Shown: piece by piece, positions 1 through 6,936 of the stretch
Layout: each line of letters starts with the position of its first letter
Position numbering within the stretch: the stretch's first letter is position 1
The notes under the pieces: model-generated
The model's database searches: none
The model's input: the letters and a program-made list of their open reading frames with translations, nothing else
Told to the model about the DNA's origin: nothing
Program-made: the position numbers and the translations under genes
Assembly: GCA_020433785.1 (NCBI GenBank)
Contig: JAGRCC010000015.1
Coordinates: 1 to 28,167, forward strand
From: Anaerolineae bacterium
Lineage (GTDB): Bacteria; Chloroflexota; Anaerolineae; 4572-78; J111
Length of the DNA stretch: 28,167 bases
Reading direction: 5' to 3'

Positions 1-1907
1 TCTTCGGTAAAGGCGTTTTTCTTGGTTACGCTGTCAACCACGATCGAGCCCAACACGTTATCACCCGCATGCAGGGTGGCCCGCAGGCTACTCTTAATTT
101 GGTCTAAGCCACGGGCTTCCGAATATTGGTTGAAATGGCTTTGGAGACCTTTTTGACTTAGCGCGATCATCTGGTCGTGAGAAAGGCGCTCGGCGGCGCG
201 GGGGGGCGGCAGGCATTTCAAAAACAGCTCGCGCTCAAAGGTGATTTGTTGTAATTTAAGCAGATCAAAACCGACGGCAGCGGCGCAAACAAATTCTTCC
301 CCCCGTTGAACGGTTAAGATACCGCTATTGGCGTTGGGGATCACCTCAATCGCTCGCTCGATGATCCGCTGAAAAAGGGTTTCTGATTTTAGTTCGGCGC
401 TTAAATCGGCAAAAACGTCAAGTAGGGCTTTTTGCTGGTTGACCAAGCGGTGCTCAGTTTGGAACAGGTGGGCATTCTCAAGGGCCACGGCCAGTTCGGC
501 GGCAATGGCTCTAAATAGGCGTAGGGCTTCGTGGTCGAAGGCATTGAGGCGGGGACTTTCGGCATTGAGCACAGCCACCACTTGACCTTTCAACAGCACC
601 GGCACACACAGCTCTGAGCGAGTATCAGCCACCAACTCATAGTAATCGCTAAATTGGCTGACATCCGGCAGTAAAATGGGCTTGCCGTTACGGATCACCC
701 ACCCGATGGCGCTGCCGTCCAGAGGAATTTCCAAACCGGCATTCTCCAGCCCGAAACCGATCGTAGCCGGATGGCTAATGACAAAGTTTTTACCTTGCTC
801 AGGCGGTAGAAAAAAGCCAAGCCGCTCGATACCTAAGGTGCGGTGTAAGGCTTCAATGGTGCCGGTTAACACTTGATTGAAATCAAGGGTCGATGCCGCC
901 GCGACCATGACTTCTTGCAATACTTTGGCCTCGGCCAGATGGCGCGTTGCTTCATCATATAGGCGGGCATGCTCAATGGCGACGGCCGCTTGGGCCGTCA
1001 TCGTTTCGGCTAACCGCAGCTCGCCGGCGGTAACCGGTTCCAGTGTATGAATCCGACCGATTTCGACCAGGCCGATAGTTTGTCGGCGGTAAATGAGGGG
1101 GATGAGAAACAGCATTTTGACGCCAAGCTCTCTCATCCAGCTCTTTTCATCAAGTGAGATAGTGGGGGAGTCAATTTCCAGATAAACGGACTTTTGTGAT
1201 TTAAGAACCGTTTGCGGGGTTGAGCTATCTTTTAGAGGTCTAACGCGCTGGACCGGCCGTTTGACCCTGGAGCCGGCATAGGCCTGCATCACGTCCAACT
1301 GCTTTTGTTGCAGCGGCCAGTGAGAAATGATGCACAGGTCCGCTTTGAGCGCTTCAACCATTTGGCGACTAACCGCATCGAGTACGGTATCAAGGGCCAA
1401 ATCGGAAGTGACAATGGCCATCGCTTCGAACAGAAAAGCCTGTTCCTCTGATTTTTGCTGCGTTTGCTCTAGCAAGCGGGCGTTCTCAATAGCCAGGGCG
1501 GCGTGGTCGGCAATGACGCTGAGGATTTTGACGCCGTCTTGGCTGAGATAGTCGGGACGCAGGTTCATCAGCTCGATCACCCCGATAGTGTGGCCATCGG
1601 CTTTCATCGGCACGCATAAAATTGAACGGGTGTGAAAGCCGCTCTCTTTGTCGATATCTTTGAAGAAGCGTTCATCCCGGTAGACATCGGCGATGAGGGC
1701 CGGCTCTTCATTAGACACGACCCAGCCAATGACCCCTTTGCCCACCGGCAACCCCAACCCGCGCACCGCATCGGCCCCGGCGCCGACTGCCGCTCTAATG
1801 ACCAGTTTCGTCCCCGATGAGTCTAACAAAGCCACCGAACCGGCTTCGGCCTGAAAAATCTCATTGGTGCTGGTGATGACTTTGCTTAAAATTTCCTGCA
1901 TATCCAT
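1..1907 (-). CDS. Tandem-GAF-domain sensor protein (partial, C-terminus off the left edge)
   Basis: Translating the reverse complement gives an uninterrupted frame of about 635 residues from ATG at 1907 (second in-frame ATG at 1901) to the window edge. It contains about four consecutive GAF-like modules, at roughly residues 2-140, 170-310, 330-480 and 495-635. GAF hallmarks are visible: GKGVIGWVV followed by RSILCVPMK and IGVIELMN in the first, and GSAIGWVIRNGKPILLPDV followed by ELCVPVLLKGQVVAVLNAES in the third. Short helical linkers ending AIENARL or AVALENAHLF separate them, as in GAF-linked signalling proteins. There is no signal peptide or membrane segment, so it is probably a cytoplasmic sensor of small ligands or redox state. 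The output domain (histidine kinase, diguanylate cyclase, phosphatase or none) lies outside the window. Neither ATG has a clear ribosome binding site, and the frame stays open for about 14 codons upstream. It is divergent from the lipoprotein gene and has no evident tie to the polysaccharide cluster. Confidence 0.88.
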   Translation of the reverse strand, partial: MDMQEILSKVITSTNEIFQAEAGSVALLDSSGTKLVIRAAVGAGADAVRGLGLPVGKGVIGWVVSNEEPALIADVYRDERFFKDIDKESGFHTRSILCVPMKADGHTIGVIELMNLRPDYLSQDGVKILSVIADHAALAIENARLLEQTQQKSEEQAFLFEAMAIVTSDLALDTVLDAVSRQMVEALKADLCIISHWPLQQKQLDVMQAYAGSRVKRPVQRVRPLKDSSTPQTVLKSQKSVYLEIDSPTISLDEKSWMRELGVKMLFLIPLIYRRQTIGLVEIGRIHTLEPVTAGELRLAETMTAQAAVAIEHARLYDEATRHLAEAKVLQEVMVAAASTLDFNQVLTGTIEALHRTLGIERLGFFLPPEQGKNFVISHPATIGFGLENAGLEIPLDGSAIGWVIRNGKPILLPDVSQFSDYYELVADTRSELCVPVLLKGQVVAVLNAESPRLNAFDHEALRLFRAIAAELAVALENAHLFQTEHRLVNQQKALLDVFADLSAELKSETLFQRIIERAIEVIPNANSGILTVQRGEEFVCAAAVGFDLLKLQQITFERELFLKCLPPPRAAERLSHDQMIALSQKGLQSHFNQYSEARGLDQIKSSLRATLHAGDNVLGSIVVDSVTKKNAFTE

Positions 1908-2036
1908 AGGGCAACTGTTTTTAACCTGAAGGTTAGCCAAATCAGCATTTGGTCAGCAACTTGTGGCCGTACGCTTCGATGCAGCCTCATTCATGGGGCT
2001 GCTGATAGCCGGCAATATTAAGAATAAAGCGTTGCC

Positions 2037-2065
2037 ATTGTAGCAAATCTTAACTCATTTATCAA
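2037..2065 (-). promoter_or_regulatory. Predicted sigma-70-type promoter of the GAF gene
   Basis: On the minus strand a -35 element TTGATA (2065-2060) is followed after 17 bases by a -10 element TACAAT (2042-2037). Both match the consensus at five of six positions. Transcription would start near 2030 and leave a leader of about 120 bases before ATG 1907. The leader holds a small 6-bp inverted repeat (1981-1986 with 1997-2002) that is not followed by a T-run. Confidence 0.5.
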
Positions 2066-2156
2066 TAACCTTTTAATACCGTCAACCGTTTTGATTTTAC
2101 GCAATTAAAAGGGTGAGGTGTTTGATTTGATAGGCCTTGCAACTGACCGATCATAA

Positions 2157-2185
2157 TTGAATTTTACATAAAAATAAGGTAGAAT
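2157..2185 (+). promoter_or_regulatory. Predicted sigma-70-type promoter of the lipoprotein gene
   Basis: TTGAAT (2157-2162) and TAGAAT (2180-2185) are separated by exactly 17 bases. Transcription would begin near 2192, about 50 bases before the chosen ATG at 2241. This is a good vegetative-type promoter by sequence. Confidence 0.55.
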
Positions 2186-2240
2186 GGCGAAGGTTATTAC
2201 TTATGTCAAATAAAACCCTTCTTATTTTAGGAACGTGGCA

Positions 2241-3836
2241 ATGATCAAACAATTAATTCTGATAGTAGGCGCTATATTATTCTCGGTGACTGCCTGCGGA
2301 CCTGCTGGGCAGCGACCTGACGACGCGCAGCCGCTTGCCGCGGACGTGCCGACCCAGGTGGCTGCCCCTGAAACCCAGCCTCAGACAATTGAGCCGGTAG
2401 TCTCTGAGAGCAGCGAGTCAGTGATTCGCTTTAGCCTGGTCGGCGGCCCTAACGCGCTTTGTAACGAACTAACGATTGGTCCGGACGGATCATATACCTT
2501 AGCGCGTCCGTGCCAACAGTTTGAAAAAACCGGGGCCCTGGAACGAGCCGACTTAGATTCGCTTCGGGCATGGGTTGAAAACCTGGCTGATTTTGAGCTT
2601 CCTTTTGACGGTGACTCCACCAGCGAGGAAAGTGAGGTCGGTAACCTGGCCTTCAACGGAGCCGGGGAGATAGAGGCTGATGAAGGTCAAAAGCACCTGA
2701 TTTTTGATTGGGTTAATGGCCTGATTTTGCGGCTCGATCCTCAAGTTGTGGCCGTACCACCGACACCGGACCTGTCAACCCTTAATCCGGCCGGATTGTG
2801 CCCGGAAATTACCCGACCGGCTCTTTTGACTGTTGATTTTGAAAACCCGAATGTATTGACTCTAGTCGAGCCTGAGTCTCAGGCTACGTGCGAGGTCAAT
2901 CTGAGCCGGCTGCCGGTTGGCAGGATAGCGACGTCGGTGGGCGCGATTTTTTATCCGATATTTGAGCCTGAAAGTGAAACGGTAACGGTCCTACGGCTCA
3001 GCGCCGATGGGGAGCAGCAGTTGCTGCCGTTTACTCAACTCCCGGCTGAGGAACAGAGTCCGACAGATTTTGTCGTTTCACCTGATGGAACAGCCATCGC
3101 CTGGACGCAAACGATCATCAATACCGATGTTGATCCGGCTCAGTATACCAACAGCCTTTGGCTGGCCCAAATCGATGGCTCCAATCAGATTACGGTCTTA
3201 GATCACGTGCAGAATGAAGAAACTCGCTTTATCGCCCCGATCCGTTTTTCGGCGGACGGCAGCCGGCTATTTTATGCATTGCAGCCGGATGTGCCGGGCC
3301 TGGCGGTTAGCGGTCGATTTGATAATCTCTATAGTGTACCTGTTGACGGTGGTGAGCCGGAACTGGTTTACGCCTGTCCGGCAGAAGCCCAGAACGCCTT
3401 TTGCATCAGCGGTTTTGCCCTTGATGGTTCAGTGCTAGCCATCATCCAGCCGGCTGAGGACACTATTCAAGTGGTCGATCAAAGCGAGACTTTAATCAAT
3501 ACCATTCCGCTGCCGGCTACTGATTATGTAGAGCGAACCTCTTTTAGCCCTAACGGCAGCCTGGCCTTTGTGACTGCTACTTTGAGCCAGGCCAGCGAAG
3601 AGGACCCGCTTTATCCCGATCCCGGTTACTTAACCATTCTAACAGCCCCTTATACGGACTCGGCCCAAACCTTGCTCAGCGACAGCAGTGTCGGAACCTT
3701 GTGGGGGTGGCTGGATGATAATCGGTTGGTTTATGGCACAATTGATGAGGCGGGGGAGACCGGCACCGCTCTGGTTACGCTTGAGGGACAAACCACTCCT
3801 CTGTCGTCTCAAGTGGCTGTCGGAGTAGTACGATAA
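2241..3836 (+). CDS. Secreted lipoprotein with TolB/PD40-like beta-propeller
   Basis: The start is placed at ATG 2241 because AGGA at 2229-2232 lies 8 bases upstream; an in-frame GTG at 2235 is only 2 bases from it. The product is 531 residues. It begins with a lipoprotein signal peptide: a hydrophobic stretch IKQLILIVGAILFSV followed by lipobox VTAC, with Cys19 as the lipidated residue. A Pro/Gln/Glu-rich linker follows to about residue 55. The last ~300 residues carry repeated SPDGTAIAWT, SADGSRLFYA and SPNGSLAFVT motifs, which are PD40/WD40-like propeller blades as in TolB. It should be anchored outside the cytoplasmic membrane. Ligand and role are unknown. It has its own promoter and stands alone between the GAF gene and the structured gap, so no link to the polysaccharide genes is shown. 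Confidence 0.85.
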   Translation: MIKQLILIVGAILFSVTACGPAGQRPDDAQPLAADVPTQVAAPETQPQTIEPVVSESSESVIRFSLVGGPNALCNELTIGPDGSYTLARPCQQFEKTGALERADLDSLRAWVENLADFELPFDGDSTSEESEVGNLAFNGAGEIEADEGQKHLIFDWVNGLILRLDPQVVAVPPTPDLSTLNPAGLCPEITRPALLTVDFENPNVLTLVEPESQATCEVNLSRLPVGRIATSVGAIFYPIFEPESETVTVLRLSADGEQQLLPFTQLPAEEQSPTDFVVSPDGTAIAWTQTIINTDVDPAQYTNSLWLAQIDGSNQITVLDHVQNEETRFIAPIRFSADGSRLFYALQPDVPGLAVSGRFDNLYSVPVDGGEPELVYACPAEAQNAFCISGFALDGSVLAIIQPAEDTIQVVDQSETLINTIPLPATDYVERTSFSPNGSLAFVTATLSQASEEDPLYPDPGYLTILTAPYTDSAQTLLSDSSVGTLWGWLDDNRLVYGTIDEAGETGTALVTLEGQTTPLSSQVAVGVVR

Positions 3837-3932
3837 TCCGTAAAACACCGCAGCTTGAGGCGATCAGGCCTGTGGAGAGCGTATCGAAGGGTTTGTTGCG
3901 GTTCATTGCTCTGATATTTTCGTGTTCTTAAG

Positions 3933-3957
3933 GTACTTTTGGGCAAAAAAAAAGTAC
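3933..3957. repeat. AT-rich perfect 8-bp inverted repeat with 9-nt loop
   Basis: GTACTTTT (3933-3940) and AAAAGTAC (3950-3957) are perfect reverse complements around the loop gggcaaaaa. On neither strand is it followed by a T-run long enough for an intrinsic terminator. The right arm is also part of the second GTAC-centred site, so it may be a protein-binding element rather than an RNA hairpin. Confidence 0.5.
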
Positions 3958-3991
3958 TAAAGTCACTTGAAAATTAAGTACTTAAGTCTCT
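3952..3991 (+). promoter_or_regulatory. 16-bp direct repeat pair and 12-bp palindrome (operator candidate around P1)
   Basis: AAGTACTAAAGTCACT (3952-3967) recurs as AAGTACTTAAGTCTCT (3976-3991) with 3 mismatches, start to start 24 bp. The second copy contains the perfect 12-bp palindrome TTAAGTACTTAA (3974-3985), which sits between the -35 and -10 elements of P1. A third related half (AGGTACTT, 3931-3938) lies 21 bp further upstream. Spacings near two helical turns are what a dimeric regulator binding one DNA face would show. The binding protein is unknown; the downstream winged-helix regulator is one candidate. Confidence 0.5.
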
Positions 3992-3996
3992 ATAAA
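3967..3996 (+). promoter_or_regulatory. Predicted promoter P1
   Basis: TTGAAA (3967-3972) and TATAAA (3991-3996) are separated by 18 bases, which includes the palindrome TTAAGTACTTAA. Transcription would start near 4003 and meet the terminator ending at 4096, giving an RNA of about 94 bases unless read-through occurs. Confidence 0.45.
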
Positions 3997-4002
3997 AAGC
4001 CT

Positions 4003-4096
4003 TGGTAGTATTGTATTATTATAAGTGTAGTTCATTCTTTATTTCCTCTCCTTTTTTGGCAAGGGCGCTCCCCTCCTGGGCGCCCATTATTTTTTT
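4003..4096 (+). ncRNA. Candidate short RNA or attenuated leader with C-rich loop
   Basis: This segment lies between predicted promoter P1 and an intrinsic terminator. It has no ATG-initiated reading frame of note. It contains a pyrimidine-rich single-stranded stretch (TTTCCTCTCCTTTTTT, about 4041-4056) and a terminator loop CCCTCCT (4071-4077). Both are complementary to purine-rich ribosome binding sites such as AGGAGGG, a feature of several known C-rich-loop sRNAs in Gram-positive bacteria. It could equally be an attenuated leader for the regulator gene. I do not recognise it as a known RNA family. Confidence 0.3.
4063..4096 (+). terminator. Intrinsic (rho-independent) terminator
   Basis: GGGCGC (4063-4068) pairs with GCGCCC (4080-4085). 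Pairing continues inward with a U-G (4069/4079) and a C-G (4070/4078) pair, leaving the 7-nt loop CCCTCCT. The stem is followed by ATTA and then a 7-T run (4090-4096). It would end transcripts from P1 or read-through from the lipoprotein gene before P2. Confidence 0.75.
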
Positions 4097-4132
4097 AAAC
4101 CCTTAACAAATTCCTCGTAGAAATCTCCTTTT

Positions 4133-4161
4133 TTGACATTTCAATCAGGATCGGCAATAAT
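4133..4161 (+). promoter_or_regulatory. Predicted promoter P2 of the regulator and cluster
   Basis: A perfect -35 consensus TTGACA (4133-4138) is followed after 17 bases by AATAAT (4156-4161), which matches the -10 consensus at five of six positions. Transcription would start near 4168, about 42 bases before ATG 4210. This is the strongest promoter-like sequence I found in the window and lies just downstream of the terminator. Confidence 0.65.
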
Positions 4162-4190
4162 TCAAATGCTGAAATTCAAATACTGAATTT
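4159..4190 (+). promoter_or_regulatory. Operator candidate: 14-bp tandem repeat with perfect inverted repeat
   Basis: AATTCAAATGCTGA (4159-4172) is followed immediately by AATTCAAATACTGA (4173-4186), with one mismatch. The second copy forms the perfect inverted repeat AAATTCA-aatac-TGAATTT (4172-4190), while the first copy forms only an imperfect one. The repeats overlap the -10 element and start region of P2, so a bound protein would block it. Autoregulation by the winged-helix protein encoded 20 bp downstream is the simplest reading, but it is inference. Confidence 0.55.
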
Positions 4191-4209
4191 TAGTTGACCA
4201 AGGATTTTT

Positions 4210-4695
4210 ATGCGTACCTCAGAAAAATACGACTTTCAAATTCTCAGTCATATACAAGAAAATCCCGATACTACCCAGGCAGATATTGCCGATCAACTCG
4301 GGGTAGCTGTCGGCAGTGTGAATTGGTACATCAAACGTCTTATTAAAAAGGGATGTATTAAAGTCGCACAGATGCAACGCCGCCGGCTGCGATATTTGTT
4401 GACGCCGCAGGGAATTGCTGAGAAAACTCGACTGACGAAAGAGTTTATGCAAGCTTCTCTTAAGTGGTATCGACTAACCCGTGAAGACTCTAAGCGATAC
4501 TTGGCTCAGGTGAAAGAGGCCGGATATGATACGGTGTGTATTGAAGGAGATGGTGATCTGGCTGAAATTATCTATTTGAGTTGTTTGGAGGCCGGGGTAC
4601 AAGTTAAGGATGCCGTTGATAATCTATATCCCGTGTTTCGGATTGAGGCGTTTCGTACTGTGGTCGATTGGCCGAATATCGATGGGCCGTCTTGA
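4210..4695 (+). CDS. EPS-associated MarR-like winged-helix regulator
   Basis: A 161-residue protein. AAGGA at 4200-4204 lies 5 bases before ATG 4210. Residues ~1-75 form a winged helix: the HTH spans QADIADQLGVAVGSVNWYIK with a Lys/Arg-rich recognition helix, and the wing is QMQRRRLRYLLTPQG. This resembles the EPS-associated MarR-type regulators found beside exopolysaccharide clusters. The C-terminal half differs from plain MarR proteins: after a charged helix it has a beta strand and glycine turn, CIEGDGDLAEIIYLSCLEAG (G113, G115, A118, E119), like the start of a nucleotide- or sugar-binding Rossmann-type fold. It is the first gene of the cluster and sits directly behind P2 and a repeat operator, which fits autoregulation and control of the downstream genes. 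Effector and sign of regulation are unknown. Confidence 0.8.
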   Translation: MRTSEKYDFQILSHIQENPDTTQADIADQLGVAVGSVNWYIKRLIKKGCIKVAQMQRRRLRYLLTPQGIAEKTRLTKEFMQASLKWYRLTREDSKRYLAQVKEAGYDTVCIEGDGDLAEIIYLSCLEAGVQVKDAVDNLYPVFRIEAFRTVVDWPNIDGPS

Positions 4696-4802
4696 AGAGT
4701 AACGTTGAATCTGCGAGATCTTCTGTTTTGGAACAAACATTGGAAATGCCTTTATGGTTCATTCCTGTAAAGTAAGTTGAACCCAGAATTGGAGCCACGA
4801 AC

Positions 4803-6935
4803 TTGAAACAAGTTCTAATCAAAAAAGGCAAGGCCTTTATTGAAAATGTTCCGGCCCCATTGATTGAACAAGGTAGCGTCTTAGTTGAGGTCAGCCACTC
4901 ACTGATTAGCGTGGGGACAGAGATGGCCGGCGTTCGGCAATCGGGTAAGCCGCTGTGGCAGCGGGCCATTGAGCAGCCTGAACAGGTAAGCCAACTTGTC
5001 GACCATTTGCGACGGCGCGGTATCCAGAAGACCTTAGCCAAAATACAGGATAAGCGGGGTTCCGGTTCACCCACCGGCTACTCCTGTGCCGGGGTGGTTG
5101 TGCAGGCCGGTAGCCATGTTACGGACCTGAGACCTGGCCAGCGGGTAGCCTGCGCCGGCGCGGGCAAAGCCGTTCACGCCGAACTAGTCCTTGTGCCGCA
5201 AAATTTGGTGGTTCGAGTGCCGGAGAAGTGTGATTTACACGATGCCGCTTCGGTGACCTTGGGGGCCATTGCGATGCAAGGCGTGCGCCGGGCCGATACA
5301 CGGTTAGGCGAGATTGTCGCCGTCATCGGACTGGGTTTGCTGGGGCAGCTAACCGTCCAGTTGCTCAAGGCTTCTGGCTGTCGGGTAATCGGCATCGAAC
5401 CCAATATGGATCGGCTGGCGCTAGCCTTATCGCTGGGATTGGATCACGGTCTACAACCCTCAGAGGTCGATGTTGTTACCCAAATTCATTATTTAACAGC
5501 CGGCTGCGGCGTGGACAGCACGATTATCACTGCTGCCTCTCAAAGTGACGCGATTGTACAGCAGGCCATGGAAATCACCCGCAAGAAAGGGCGTGTGGTG
5601 GTCGTCGGCGATGTGGGACTAGGGCTTAAACGTTCCCCTTTCTACCAGAAAGAGATAGATTTTCTTATTTCCTGTTCCTACGGGCCGGGCCGGTATGATC
5701 CGGCTTATGAGGAACGCGGGCTGGATTATCCCTACGCCTATGTACGCTGGACCGAAAATCGGAATATGGCCGAGTATTTGCGGCTGGTGGCTACGGGGCA
5801 TGTCAATCTCAAAGCCCTGATTGAGCAAACTTATCGTGTTGACAATGTTGATCAGGCCTATCAAGCCTTGAATGTGCCCGGAGCGCGGCCTCTGGGCGTT
5901 ATGCTGGTCTACGACTCGGGCAGCGAAACCCAGGCGAAAAAACAGAAAACGAAAATCACCTGGAGCGCACATCGAGCAGCGGGCAAAATCAATATTGCGT
6001 TAGTAGGCGCAGGCGGTTTTGCCCGGGCTACGCATCTACCCAATTTGCAACAACTGGCCAAAATGTATGATTTGCGAGCAGTGATGAGCGCCACCGGCAG
6101 TAATGCGACAGCGGCAGCTCGGCAATTTGGGGCGGAGTACGCCACTACCAGTTATGCCGACGTGTTAAATGATCCCAATATTGAGGCGATTCTGATCTGT
6201 ACCCGGCATCACTTGCACGCGGAACAAGCAGCGGCGGCAGCCTTGGCCGGTAAAGCGGTGTTTTTGGAAAAACCAATGGCCCTTAATGCTCAAGCGTTGG
6301 GATACCTGGTGGGCGTGTTGGAACAGACACGGGTGCCGTTTATGGTGGGCTTTAATCGACGCTTTTCGCCGGCGGCACAGCAGGCCAGGAAAATTTTGAC
6401 GCAGCGGGTCGGGCCGGTGATGATGATGTATCGAGTCAATGCCGGTTATTTGGCCCCCGATCATTGGACTCAAACGAAAGAAGGCGGCGGACGTCTCATC
6501 GGCGAAGCCTGCCACATGTTCGACCTGTTTCAATTTCTACTCAGCCCGGCCCGCGTGGTCGAATTGATGACCAGTTCGCTCGAGCCAGACGCCGGGCATC
6601 TCTTGGCTGGTGATAACACCGTGGTCACGCTGAAATATGATGATGGCTCGGTGTCAACCTTGATGTACACGGCCATGGGCGCGAATAAGCTGGGCAAAGA
6701 GTATTTGGAAATTCATACCGGCGGCCAATCCCTGGTGATCGACGACTATCGCGCGCTGCGTGTGTTCGGCGCCCCGGCCAAAGGTTGGGAAGCGAAATTG
6801 CAGGATAAAGGGCACTTAGGGGAATTGCAAGCTTTTGCTGATTATGTTCAGGGAAACGGGCCTGCGCCGATTTCCCTGACTGATATGATCGAAACCACCC
6901 GGATAAGTTTTACTGCTGCCGGAGTGGAGGACTGA
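4803..6935 (+). CDS. Bi-domain oxidoreductase (MDR dehydrogenase fused to Gfo/Idh/MocA)
   Basis: A 710-residue fusion of two NAD(P)-dependent enzymes. The start is TTG 4803, with GGAG at 4791-4794 eight bases upstream, and MKQVLIKKGKA is typical of the family N-terminus. Residues ~1-375 are a medium-chain dehydrogenase with the nucleotide loop GLGLLG (176-181). Where zinc alcohol dehydrogenases carry the catalytic Cys (GxCGxD), it has SVGTEMAG, so it is probably zinc-independent. Residues ~395-710 are Gfo/Idh/MocA-like, with Rossmann motif GAGG (402-405) and the catalytic EKP motif (E489-K490-P491). Such fusions occur in many surface-polysaccharide clusters, often with heparinase II/III and AsnB genes as here. 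The substrate is not established; a nucleotide- or lipid-linked sugar remodelled by successive oxidation and reduction is a reasonable inference. It is followed one base later by asnB, so the two are translationally close. Confidence 0.88.
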   Translation: MKQVLIKKGKAFIENVPAPLIEQGSVLVEVSHSLISVGTEMAGVRQSGKPLWQRAIEQPEQVSQLVDHLRRRGIQKTLAKIQDKRGSGSPTGYSCAGVVVQAGSHVTDLRPGQRVACAGAGKAVHAELVLVPQNLVVRVPEKCDLHDAASVTLGAIAMQGVRRADTRLGEIVAVIGLGLLGQLTVQLLKASGCRVIGIEPNMDRLALALSLGLDHGLQPSEVDVVTQIHYLTAGCGVDSTIITAASQSDAIVQQAMEITRKKGRVVVVGDVGLGLKRSPFYQKEIDFLISCSYGPGRYDPAYEERGLDYPYAYVRWTENRNMAEYLRLVATGHVNLKALIEQTYRVDNVDQAYQALNVPGARPLGVMLVYDSGSETQAKKQKTKITWSAHRAAGKINIALVGAGGFARATHLPNLQQLAKMYDLRAVMSATGSNATAAARQFGAEYATTSYADVLNDPNIEAILICTRHHLHAEQAAAAALAGKAVFLEKPMALNAQALGYLVGVLEQTRVPFMVGFNRRFSPAAQQARKILTQRVGPVMMMYRVNAGYLAPDHWTQTKEGGGRLIGEACHMFDLFQFLLSPARVVELMTSSLEPDAGHLLAGDNTVVTLKYDDGSVSTLMYTAMGANKLGKEYLEIHTGGQSLVIDDYRALRVFGAPAKGWEAKLQDKGHLGELQAFADYVQGNGPAPISLTDMIETTRISFTAAGVED

Positions 6936-6936
6936 A

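Larger units (their letters stand above)
1908..2240. other. Divergent intergenic region between the GAF gene and the lipoprotein gene
   Basis: This 333-bp AT-rich gap separates two divergent genes. It contains one plausible promoter for each direction, the leftward one at 2037-2065 and the rightward one at 2157-2185. Their -35 elements are about 90 bp apart, so the promoters do not overlap. I see no coding potential, no terminator and no long repeat here. Confidence 0.6.
3837..4209. other. Structured control region upstream of the polysaccharide cluster
   Basis: This 373-bp gap has no convincing coding frame. From left to right it holds about 90 bp of featureless lipoprotein 3' flank, an AT-rich hairpin (3933-3957), three GTAC-centred sites, predicted promoter P1 (3967-3996), a CU-rich stretch (about 4031-4057), an intrinsic terminator (4063-4096), predicted promoter P2 (4133-4161) and a repeat-based operator candidate (4159-4190). 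Each element is listed separately. The density of elements suggests that this is the switch for the downstream cluster. Confidence 0.6.

Noticed and set aside
676..1820. Plus-strand open frames of 60-75 codons opposite the GAF gene
   Set aside because: They are shadows of the strongly supported minus-strand GAF frame, with low-complexity translations.
3862..3900. Sequence containing GTATCGAAGGGTTTG, reminiscent of dispersed intergenic elements with a TCGAAGGG core
   Set aside because: Only a short fragment matches my memory of such elements, there is no matching inverted arm, and it occurs once in the window.
4728..4756. TTGGAA...TTTATG as an internal promoter before the bi-domain gene
   Set aside because: The -10 matches only three of six positions; the genes are more simply read from P2.
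4604..5074. A 156-codon minus-strand open frame across the gap between the regulator and the bi-domain gene
   Set aside because: Both ends lie antisense to well-supported genes, the Cys/Ser/Pro-rich translation matches no family I know, and no ribosome binding site is evident.
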